Shown: one piece after another, positions 47,698-57,400 of the stretch
Layout of the letters: each line of letters begins with the position of its first letter
How positions within the stretch are numbered: the stretch's first letter is position 1
Source: Pseudomonas sp. RC10
Lineage (GTDB): Bacteria; Pseudomonadota; Gammaproteobacteria; Pseudomonadales; Pseudomonadaceae
Assembly (NCBI RefSeq): GCF_038397775.1
Contig: NZ_CP151650.1
Coordinates: 496,001-560,000, forward strand
Reading direction: 5' to 3'
Length of the DNA stretch: 64,000 nt
Program-made: the position numbers and the translations under genes
Notes under the pieces: generated by a model
The model's input: the letters and a program-made list of their open reading frames with translations, nothing else
Told to the model about the DNA's origin: nothing
Database searches by the model: none

Positions 47698-48273
47698 ATG
47701 CCTGCGATCGAATTGAAACTGGATAAAACGTCTTTTGGATCTAAAGCTTATATTTCATTTGCTGTCGAGGCGGTGGGTAGCACTGGCTATAAGTTTTCTG
47801 GCACGCTCAAGGTCAGTTGCCCGTTCGACAGAACAAGAGAAACCTTTGCCAACACCGTACGGATCGGCCACGGTGGCGTTTCTGGAAAATATGAGCATTT
47901 GGATTTCGACCTCGGGAAAACAGCAGTGTCTGATAAGACGTTGACAGTTGAGGGCGAAGGAAAAAGAGCCTTTAACGAAAAGGTGGAGTTCTATGTGGCG
48001 GTAAATGAGGGGCTCAGCGGTCAATTTGTAGAGAGCCCTGAAGTGACCTGTGATTTGGGCGTGGTCGCGGATCCCGTGGACATTGGCATTGCCAACAAAC
48101 CTGATGAATCGGTAAGCGCTAGAAACGCAGCATTGACGGGTAGTCAAACAGGCCCTGCCAGTTCTAAATCCAACTTTACTAATACCGAATCGGAGGGGCA
48201 GGACATTCGTCCCACTAAAACGGTAAGAGAGAGTGTATACGTCGATGGTAGTGAGAATAAGAAAAGTATTTAG
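47698..48273 (+). CDS. Hypothetical protein in an AT-rich island, no recognised family
   Basis: A 191-residue protein without signal peptide or membrane segments. Residues 1-130 look beta-strand-rich (IELKLDKTSFGSKAYISFAVEA, FSGTLKVSCPFDRTRETF, DKTLTVEGEGKRAFNEKVEFYVAV). The last 60 are polar and likely disordered (SSKSNFTNTESEGQ). ATG 47698 has GGAGG about 8 nt upstream and is preferred over 47644 or 47683. Base composition and codon use differ from the neighbours, suggesting horizontal acquisition. It lies opposite in strand between the DeoR-type gene and the otn operon. I cannot assign a function. Confidence 0.7.
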   Translation: MPAIELKLDKTSFGSKAYISFAVEAVGSTGYKFSGTLKVSCPFDRTRETFANTVRIGHGGVSGKYEHLDFDLGKTAVSDKTLTVEGEGKRAFNEKVEFYVAVNEGLSGQFVESPEVTCDLGVVADPVDIGIANKPDESVSARNAALTGSQTGPASSKSNFTNTESEGQDIRPTKTVRESVYVDGSENKKSI

Positions 48274-48423
48274 CGCGTAAGCACAGGGCAGATAAATTTG
48301 CCCGACGATGGTGTGATCGTTAATTGGGTAGAGCCACTGGAAACCTGGATTCAGGCATCCGAAATGCGGCGTGCCAGACGCTTAGCAAGTGACTGGTACA
48401 CCGCGTCCGTCGGGCCTGAAAAT

Positions 48424-49242
48424 TCAGCGCTTCTCCACCGACGCCAGCATCAACTCCACCCCCTGCGCCCGAATGCTGTCAGCCGCTGCCTGCGCCAACC
48501 CGTCATCGCTGATGATCGCGTCGAACTGCTCAAGCCCCGCGACCTTGTACATGCCGAACGTGCCGTATTTCGAGCTGGTGGTCAGCAGCACACTTCGTGA
48601 GGCCGCTTGCATCGCTGCCTGTTTGACTTCGACTTTCAAAGCCGAGGGGGTGGTGGTGCCCCGTTGCAAATCCCAGGAGCTGGTGGACATGAAGGCTACG
48701 TCCGTCGCCAATTGGCGCAAGGTGGCAGCCGCTAAACCCCCGACGCAGGAACGGTTTGGGTGGTCGAGTTGGCCGCCGGTGTGAATCACTGCCACGTGGG
48801 TCGCGTCGGCCAATGCATTCACCACGCCGAAGTCGTTGGTGACCACGGTCATGCCTGACAGCGCGACGATGTACGGCACGATTTCCAGCGTGCTAGTGCC
48901 TGCGTCCAGGTAAACCGTCATTTCCGGGTGCAGCAATCCGGACGCAAGTTTCGCCATCGCCTGTTTGTGCGGCAGCTCGACCACGGCTTTCGATTGATGA
49001 CTCGGTTCGCTGTGCACCTGACTGGCGATGCGCACGCCGCCCGTCACTGAATACGCTCGCCCACTCTGCTCCAGCAGGGCGATGTCTCGGCGGATAGTCA
49101 TGTGCGAGCAGTCGAACATCTCCATCAGTTGATGCACGCTCAGCACTTGGTGCTTACGTAGCTGACGCAGCATCAACTCCCTGCGCTGGTCGGGAATCAT
49201 GGGCGCTGCACCACTGACGGTGGTGTCTTCTTCGCTGGACAT
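48424..49242 (-). CDS. DeoR-family transcriptional regulator
   Basis: A 272-residue regulator. The N-terminal helix-turn-helix reads RRELMLRQLRKHQVLSVHQLMEMFDCSHMTIRRDIALLEQSG, followed by a DeoR sugar-sensing domain with TVYLDAGTSTLEIVPYI and VVTNDFGVVNALA. The natural target is the otn/ltn operon on the same strand, about 1.4 kb downstream; regulator and operon are now separated by the orphan gene. Acid-sugar gene clusters of this type commonly carry a DeoR or GntR regulator. Confidence 0.9.
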   Translation of the reverse strand: MSSEEDTTVSGAAPMIPDQRRELMLRQLRKHQVLSVHQLMEMFDCSHMTIRRDIALLEQSGRAYSVTGGVRIASQVHSEPSHQSKAVVELPHKQAMAKLASGLLHPEMTVYLDAGTSTLEIVPYIVALSGMTVVTNDFGVVNALADATHVAVIHTGGQLDHPNRSCVGGLAAATLRQLATDVAFMSTSSWDLQRGTTTPSALKVEVKQAAMQAASRSVLLTTSSKYGTFGMYKVAGLEQFDAIISDDGLAQAAADSIRAQGVELMLASVEKR

Positions 49243-49468
49243 TCAGGCTCCTGAGGATCGGCTTACCGCGACGGTGGCAGGCATCTTAGCCAATCGTTCG
49301 GGTTGTGGCAGCAGCGAGAAACACAGGCACCCCCAAATGAGGCGGATGTCTTCTGTCATGAGAAATCCCTTATCCTCAACAGCCACGGGGCTTTGGCGGC
49401 TATCGATGACTGCGTTGCCCGGAAGAAAAATCGCTCGGCGCTTTCGCCAGGGCGGATAAGGAGTACAC

Positions 49469-50308
49469 GTGCTCGCGACAATGCTGGTCCTGCTCGCAGC
49501 GGTGCTGCATGCCACTTGGAACACCCTCATCAAATTCAGCGGCGAGCGCCTGCTGGTCATCGCCAGCATGGACGTGGTCGCGTTCGGTCTGTCCCTGATC
49601 GCATTGGGTTTCGTGTCGCCGCCTCCGCTGCACATCTGGCCGTGGCTGGTGGCGTCGGCGTTGTTCGAGCTGCTGTATCGCGCGCTGCTGATCAAAGCCT
49701 ATCGGGTCGGCGACCTTGGACTGGTGTATCCCCTGATGCGCGGATTGTCGCCTTTGGTGGTACTGGCGCTGACCCTGATCTTCGCGGGAGAGCATCTGAG
49801 CACTCAGCAGATTCTCGGGATTCTGTTGATCCCGTGCGGCATGGCCTGCCTGCTGTGGCAGGGCGGAGGGGGCGACCGTTTGCCATGGTCGATGCTGCCG
49901 GTGGTAGGGCTGATCGGGCTGTGCATCGGCTTTTACACGTGGATCGATGGTCAGGCGCTCAAGCGGGGTGTCGCGCCGCTGGATTATCTGGTGTGGCTGA
50001 CGTTCATCAGCGCGTGGCCCTTCCCGTTGCTGGCGGTGGTCAACAAGCGTCCGGCCTTCATGCTGTTCTGGCGCGAGCAATGGAAACTCGGCCTGAGCGT
50101 CGGCTTTTGCGTATTGGCCAGCTATGCACTGGTGTTGTGGGCGATGCAGCTGGGCTCGGTCGCTGAGGCCGCCGCCTTGCGCGAAGTCAGCGTAGTGTTG
50201 GTGGTGCTGTTCGGCATGCGCTATCTGAAAGAACCTTTTGGCCGGCCACGGCTCTTAGCCTGTGGGTTGGTGCTGCTTGGAATGCTTCTGATGAAGCTCA
50301 AATTTTAA
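49469..50308 (+). CDS. EamA/DMT-superfamily transporter
   Basis: A 279-residue inner-membrane protein with about ten hydrophobic segments arranged as two EamA halves (first half MLVLLAAVLHATWNTLIKFSGERL, second half SMLPVVGLIGLCIGFYTWIDGQ). Members export metabolites such as amino acids; this substrate is unknown. It is divergent from the DeoR-type gene and 13 bp before the MAPEG-family gene on the same strand. Confidence 0.88.
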   Translation: MLATMLVLLAAVLHATWNTLIKFSGERLLVIASMDVVAFGLSLIALGFVSPPPLHIWPWLVASALFELLYRALLIKAYRVGDLGLVYPLMRGLSPLVVLALTLIFAGEHLSTQQILGILLIPCGMACLLWQGGGGDRLPWSMLPVVGLIGLCIGFYTWIDGQALKRGVAPLDYLVWLTFISAWPFPLLAVVNKRPAFMLFWREQWKLGLSVGFCVLASYALVLWAMQLGSVAEAAALREVSVVLVVLFGMRYLKEPFGRPRLLACGLVLLGMLLMKLKF

Positions 50309-50321
50309 AAGGAAGATGTTC

Positions 50322-50708
50322 ATGACCGTTGCCTTCTGGTGCGTGTTGATCGTGATTTTGCTGCCGCTGGTGTGTACGTCCATTGCCAAGTTCAGTGGCG
50401 GAAAATTCGGCGCCCGGCAAAACCACAATCCGAGGGACTTTCTCGACAATCTCGAAGGCCTGCCGCGCCGTGCCCACGCCGCACAGCAGAACAGCTTCGA
50501 AGCGATTCCAGGGTTCGCCGCAGGGGTCCTTATTGCCCACGTCGCCGGTGTCGCCCAGTTGGTGACCATTGATGTGCTCGCGGTGCTCTTCGTTACCAGC
50601 CGTCTGCTGTACATCATTTTTTACCTCGCTGATCTCGCGGCCCTGCGTTCGCTGGCGTGGTTCATTGGCTTGGCTTTGGTGGTCGCGCTGTTCGGGGTTT
50701 CCGTTTGA
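50322..50708 (+). CDS. MAPEG-family membrane protein
   Basis: A 128-residue, four-helix inner-membrane protein with the MAPEG pattern NPRDFLDNLEGLPRRAHAAQQNSFEAIPGFAAGVLIAH and, near the end, VTSRLLYIIFYLADLAALRSLAW. Bacterial members have microsomal-glutathione-transferase-like ancestry but mostly unknown activity. ATG 50322 (MTVAFW) is 7 nt after GGAAG; ATG 50316 is too close to it. Confidence 0.87.
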   Translation: MTVAFWCVLIVILLPLVCTSIAKFSGGKFGARQNHNPRDFLDNLEGLPRRAHAAQQNSFEAIPGFAAGVLIAHVAGVAQLVTIDVLAVLFVTSRLLYIIFYLADLAALRSLAWFIGLALVVALFGVSV

Positions 50709-50777
50709 CGGACACCCATCTTGGATTTTTCATGGCGGACGCAGATACTGGACGCCATTTTTCAGCCCAGAGCCGCC

Positions 50778-51269
50778 ATGAAATCGAAGAGCGTTGCCGT
50801 GGAAAAACCGCGTGTACCCCCTACCCTGAAAGCCGTTGGCCTGATGCTGATGGTGGGTGTGATGCTCAGCGCGTGTAGCGGGGAAGATCCGAATTCGCCC
50901 CTGTCGCAACGCAAGGCGATTTTCAAGCAGATGCTCAAGACCAGCGAAGACACTGGCGGAATGTTACGTGGCCGCTTGCCGTTCGATGGACCTAAATTCG
51001 CCGAAGGCGCGCTGAAGCTCGATGCCTTGGCGCACGAGCCGTGGAAGCATTTTCCGGCAGTGAAAGAGTCCGAGCACACCAGTGCGAAAGATGCGGTCTG
51101 GGAACGCCAGGCGCGTTTTCAAGAGCTTGCCCGGGCGCTGGAGGCCCGGACCGGGGAGTTGGTGATTGCCACCCAAACCCTTCAACTGACCCCCGCGAAC
51201 ATGATCCCGCCGATGAACAACGTCGAGGACGCGTGCGATGCCTGTCATAAAGAGTTTCGCAACCATTGA
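50778..51269 (+). CDS. Cytochrome c' type (class II) lipoprotein
   Basis: A 163-residue exported protein. A hydrophobic stretch (VGLMLMVGVMLSACSG) ends in a lipobox-like LSAC, so the mature protein is probably a lipoprotein. The single haem motif CDACH is at the far C-terminus (about residues 154-158), as in cytochrome c' four-helix bundles. Long N-terminal residues before the signal make the start uncertain; the ATG at 50778 is the best guess and lacks a strong ribosome site. It is convergent with the DUF1090 gene. Confidence 0.78.
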   Translation: MKSKSVAVEKPRVPPTLKAVGLMLMVGVMLSACSGEDPNSPLSQRKAIFKQMLKTSEDTGGMLRGRLPFDGPKFAEGALKLDALAHEPWKHFPAVKESEHTSAKDAVWERQARFQELARALEARTGELVIATQTLQLTPANMIPPMNNVEDACDACHKEFRNH

Positions 51270-51288
51270 AGAGCAGCTGGGAGTGTCG

Positions 51289-51350
51289 AGCTTTAAGCGG
51301 CAAGCAGATATTGCGCCGCGCCGACTCTGGCAGCTTGTCGCTTAAAGCTC
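51289..51350. repeat. Inverted repeat between convergent genes (AAGCTTTAAGCGGCAAGC type)
   Basis: GAGCTTTAAGCGGCAAGC (51289-51306) and GCTTGTCGCTTAAAGCTC (51333-51350) form an 18-bp stem with one mismatch around a 26-bp loop. It is related to the element at 40948. It lies between the stops of the cytochrome and DUF1090 genes, where a bidirectional terminator is expected. Confidence 0.75.
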
Positions 51351-51360
51351 GTGGCTGCTT

Positions 51361-51777
51361 CTAGTCGTCTTCATCCGGCTGCAATTGCTCCAGCTTCTGC
51401 TGCTCGTCTTGCAACTCTTTGCGTGACTCGGCGAGCTTGTCCTTGCGCTTGTTGATCTTGTCGGGGTCGCCTTTTTTCATGGCCTTGTCGAGATCGGCCT
51501 GGCGGGTGCCGACTTCGCGCTTGGCGTCGAGCACTTTCTTTTCTTGTTCCTTGAGCAAGCCTGCGTCGGTGCAGTTGGCGGTGACTTCACTCAAGGCTTT
51601 TTCAAGCCCGGCCTGTTGGTTGCTGTTGCCTGCGGCCTTGGCCTGTTCGAGCTGGGTGTTGATGTCTTGGCGCTTGGCGGCGCAGCCGGTCAGCGCGGGT
51701 GCCTGTTCTGCGGCGAACACAGGCGCGGCCAACAGACCGCATGCCGCGAACGCAATAAGAGATGACTGAAACTTCAT
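51361..51777 (-). CDS. DUF1090 (YqjC-like) periplasmic protein
   Basis: A 138-residue protein with a signal peptide (1-22, FAACGLLAAPVFAAE) and a highly charged helical mature part rich in Lys, Glu and Gln (KRKDKLAESRKELQDEQQKLEQLQ), as in DUF1090. It keeps two cysteines of the family (GCAAKR and ANCTDA). The function is unknown. Upstream on the same strand is ligB, 57 bp away. Confidence 0.87.
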   Translation of the reverse strand: MKFQSSLIAFAACGLLAAPVFAAEQAPALTGCAAKRQDINTQLEQAKAAGNSNQQAGLEKALSEVTANCTDAGLLKEQEKKVLDAKREVGTRQADLDKAMKKGDPDKINKRKDKLAESRKELQDEQQKLEQLQPDEDD

Positions 51778-51834
51778 GACGAATCCTCAAAATAAAGACC
51801 CGGCCAGTCGACACGGCTGACCGGGACACAATGC

Positions 51835-53592
<1,758 letters not shown>

Positions 53593-53712
53593 TTACCGGG
53601 TTTGTCCGCACCCGTACAGTCGAGGCCCGTTTCGCACCATAGCTGTCCCTTGAGCGGTTTTCGGACGAGTGCAAAATGATGTTTCAACCAGCGCCCTACA
53701 AGGACAACCATC

Positions 53713-54333
53713 ATGGAGCTGTCGACCCTCGCCGTTTTCATCCCTGCCTGCTTCGCGCTAAACATGGCCCCCGGTCCGAATAATCTGCTGTCGATCAGCA
53801 ACGCCTCGCGCTATGGATTCGTCCGCGCGTGCACGGGAGGCCTGGGTCGTTTGCTGGGCTTCGCAATCATGATCGCGCTCGCTGGGGTTGGCTTGACTGC
53901 GGTCCTGCACACCTCGGAATGGCTGTTCCACGCGATCAAGATTCTTGGCGCGGCGTACCTGTTCTACCTCGCCGTTCAGCTGTGGCGTGCGCCGGCGGAT
54001 TCCCATGTGGATGAAGGAGTGGTGGACGTCGGATCGGGCCGGCTGGCACGTCAGGAGTTTCTGGTGGCGATGGGTAACCCCAAGGCGATCCTGCTGTTCA
54101 CCGCATTTCTGCCTCAGTTTGTCGATCATTCCGCCCCCATCGGCGGCCAATTCGCACAACTGGGCGCGATGTTTCTGGCGCTGGAATGCATCGCCATCGG
54201 CCTGTACTGCTGCATGGGCATTCATGCGCGTCGGCTGTTCGCCAGACCGAGCGGCAAGCGCTTGTTCAACCGGACCTGTGCGGGGTTGTTGGCGGGCGCT
54301 GCGTCGTTTTTGTTGGTGGCGCGGCGGGGGTAA
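53713..54333 (+). CDS. LysE-family amino-acid exporter
   Basis: A 206-residue inner-membrane transporter with about six hydrophobic segments. The LysE/RhtB signatures are FALNMAPGPNNLLSISNASRYGFVRACTGG at the start and FLVAMGNPKAILLFTAFLPQF in the middle. Members export amino acids or homoserine lactones; the substrate is unknown. It is convergent with the TcA toxin gene, with an 84-bp gap that shows no clear terminator. Confidence 0.92.
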   Translation: MELSTLAVFIPACFALNMAPGPNNLLSISNASRYGFVRACTGGLGRLLGFAIMIALAGVGLTAVLHTSEWLFHAIKILGAAYLFYLAVQLWRAPADSHVDEGVVDVGSGRLARQEFLVAMGNPKAILLFTAFLPQFVDHSAPIGGQFAQLGAMFLALECIAIGLYCCMGIHARRLFARPSGKRLFNRTCAGLLAGAASFLLVARRG

Positions 54334-54417
54334 GTTCTGAGAGCGGTCTGGAGCGGCCATGGCGATCACAGACACCTGCCATCGCCGCGCCAACCGTTCG
54401 TTGCAGTCAATACATCA

Positions 54418-57400
54418 CTATTTCTTCTTGGCCGCTGCTGCTGCCGCTGCCGCCGCTTTTGCTTTGGCATCAGCGTCTGCCTTGGCTTTGGCGTCTGCAG
54501 CCGCCTTGGCTTTCGCGGCTGCATCAGCCGCCGCTTTGGCCTTAGCCGCTGCATCAGCGTCGGCCTTCGCTTTTGCGGCAGCATCGGCGGCGGCTTTGGC
54601 TTTCGCTGCGGCCTCAGCATCGGCTTTGGCTTTCGCCGCCGCATCGGCGTCCGCTTTGGCTTTTGCGGCAGCATCGGCGGCGGCTTTGGCTTTCGCTGCG
54701 GCCTCTGCATCGGCTTTGGCTTTCGCCGCCGCATCGGCGTCGGCGTCGGCTTTGGCTTTTGCAGCGGCCTCTGCATCGGCTTTGGCCTTCTCGTCAGCGT
54801 CGGCATCTCGTATCGACTTGGTGACAGGATCCGCACCGCCCGACGTTGACGTGTCAGAAGCCGATGAGTTCTCCTTGCTCTCGGACTTCGCAGGCACTGG
54901 TTTCCTTTTCTTCACCATCTCTGCCAGTGCTTCATCCGAACGTGCCGTATAGACCAGATTGATCTGGATGTCGCTGATGTTCGGCACGTTGGAGGCGGCA
55001 TCGATCAACGTACTGGCGAATTCCGCGTCGGGAATTTGCAGCTCCCACTGCGAGATGGCGCCGGTGCCCTCGAAGGGCAGGTAGCGCCCATCGTGGAACA
55101 TCAGTTCGTGGACCGACTCGCCCGGGTTGTAGCCCAAACCGTCTTCGTCCACCGCAGACGACAGCGCGATGGCCTGTTTGGCCCGCAGATTGCGCTTGAT
55201 GCTCGAAGGCACGGTGTTGGCCTGACCATAAAAATAGTCCACGCCCTCCTGGTCAGGCTCCACCAACGTTGTGCTGCCGGTCTGGGCGAGGATCGCGCAC
55301 AAACCATCGGTGCTGAAACCCTCCTCCTCGCTGACAAACGACACCGTCACGTAGCGCAACTGGCGAAGAAAATGTCCGGGGTAGTTCTTGTCAAAATCCT
55401 CAGCCTTGAACTCAAATGCCAACGGCTCGCCGCTGGAGAGTTTCAAAACAGCGTTCAGCCAAGGGTCAGCGGTTTTGTTTTTATTGGAGTCCTGGGCATC
55501 CAACAGGGGGCGCTCTGTCAGCACGGTTTTCAGGCTGAACGTTTTACGGATGGTCAGGCGCCGTTCGTTGGCGAGCAGAAACGCATTTTCCATCTCCAGA
55601 AGATCAACCAGCAGCGACTCGCCTGCAAGCATCCCCTTGTAGGAGTCACTCCATGCGCGGGTCTTGATGAAGGCGTGGCGTTTGTAATCGCCAATTTCGT
55701 AGCGCCAAGCGGCTTCGAGGCTCAGGCACAGAGAGAGCACGGCGTCGTAGGCTTTGCCGTAGATAACCTCTTGGCGCGCGACCAACCAGTTGCAGACAGG
55801 AACGTTCAAAAAGTCGGTTGTCATGCCGAGATAGACCTCCTCCAGATCCTGGCAAGCCTGTCTAGACTCTTCGAGACTGATCGTTGCAGCTCGCAGCTCA
55901 ATATCCGTTTCGATCATTTCCTTATCGATCAGTCGAACGTCCCAATCGGCCAGACGCTCCTCAAGTTTCCATTCCGCCGCTGTTCTTTCGAATTCAGACT
56001 CAAAGAGCAACTGCTGAGCGACAAAGTCTGCCGCGGTGCTGGCCATTCGCATGGCATCAGCACCCAAGCGGGTGAGCTCCGCAGGTTTCATGCCGCCAAA
56101 CGCCAGCCCGACGATGGTAGGCACTGTTCCGTCCATTACATCGGCGACGATTTCGATGGGTATGGCTGCGTATTGCAAATAGGCGGCCGTCCAGGTCAGC
56201 GCCGTTGCCGCCTCTTCTTTCGGTAGCTTGCCGTTATCTACCAGTTTGGCGTAATGATTTTTCCTGAATTCAGCGGCCTGTTTGCTCAACGCCAAGCCTT
56301 GTTTTTTCGCCAGGACGGCGTTGATGTTTTCTCTGCCTAAACGAAGCGCGAACTCCGACATTCGGATCTCATGAGCCTTTTCCATGAGGGCATCCCCCGT
56401 ATCGTCATCAAGCTGGATCAGCTTCATGTAGTACCGACCCAAATCCAGCAACTGTTGAACGGCCGCGCGAGCGGCGGGCAGCAGTTGACGGAAGCGGTAG
56501 ACCGGGATTGCAGTGTGGTCGCTGTTGTAGCGAGCCGGGATAATGTTCACGCCCCCCTTTGCTGAGGAAAACGGGTCTGTCTCCTCGTCGCTCCAACCGA
56601 GGTCGGGTAATGCTTTGCCATCGATCGTCAGACCATGTCGCAAGTTGTAAAGGCGGTTTTGCAGGGTCTTTCGTGCCTCGATGACGCGTTGGTTGATGGG
56701 CGTGCGAAAGCTTTCCTCGTCGACCTCTGATAGCGCAACAGGTGTCCAGCGCGACACGGCAGCACGCTCAGGCAACGGACCGATCAGTTTCAGCGCCTGC
56801 TGATAACACAGCCAGGCGTGGTTGAGGGTGCTGAGGGTCAGTTGGCGGTAATAATGGTCGCCCTGCAGTTGCCAGTTCTCCACCAGGCTCAAGAACACAG
56901 CCTGTCGGTAGAAGCGGGAAAGGATGAACGCACGGGCTGTTGGATCAACGGGTTTGCTCAACTCCGATTTGCCGGAGCCGACTTCTGCCAGAGGGCGTGT
57001 GTTCCAGTAAGCTGGGCGCCCGTCTTCCTCGCTTGTTGCACGGTAGGGATCGAACAGGTAGCGCAGGTACCAGCTTTCGGCGTCCTCGAATTGTTGCTGC
57101 TCAGTGAGGCGGGTTGCGATCAGGGCAGGGAGGTGCAGGAACAGCTCGCGGAAGTACAAACCGTTTGCGCCGTGGAAGTCTACGGGTGGGTTTGGGTTGG
57201 ACTCGTCGATGGTGGGTTCCTGGATTTTTTGTGCCGCCCAGTCGAGGGCCTGTTCAACGCTATGGCTGGCGCGGGCGACGAGTTGTTTGCCGAAGAGAGT
57301 ATTGAGCCGGGATTTATTCGACGCAACTTCAGGTAAATCGTCTTTTACCGAAGTGAGGTCCAGATATTGCGCCTGATCATCACTGCTCGCGATGAGGACG

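Noticed and set aside
54359..54952. Alanine-rich open frame on the plus strand opposite the toxin tail.
   Set aside because: It is a by-product of the GC-rich tandem repeats (LAFAAASA-type). The minus-strand frame continues the toxin and is favoured.
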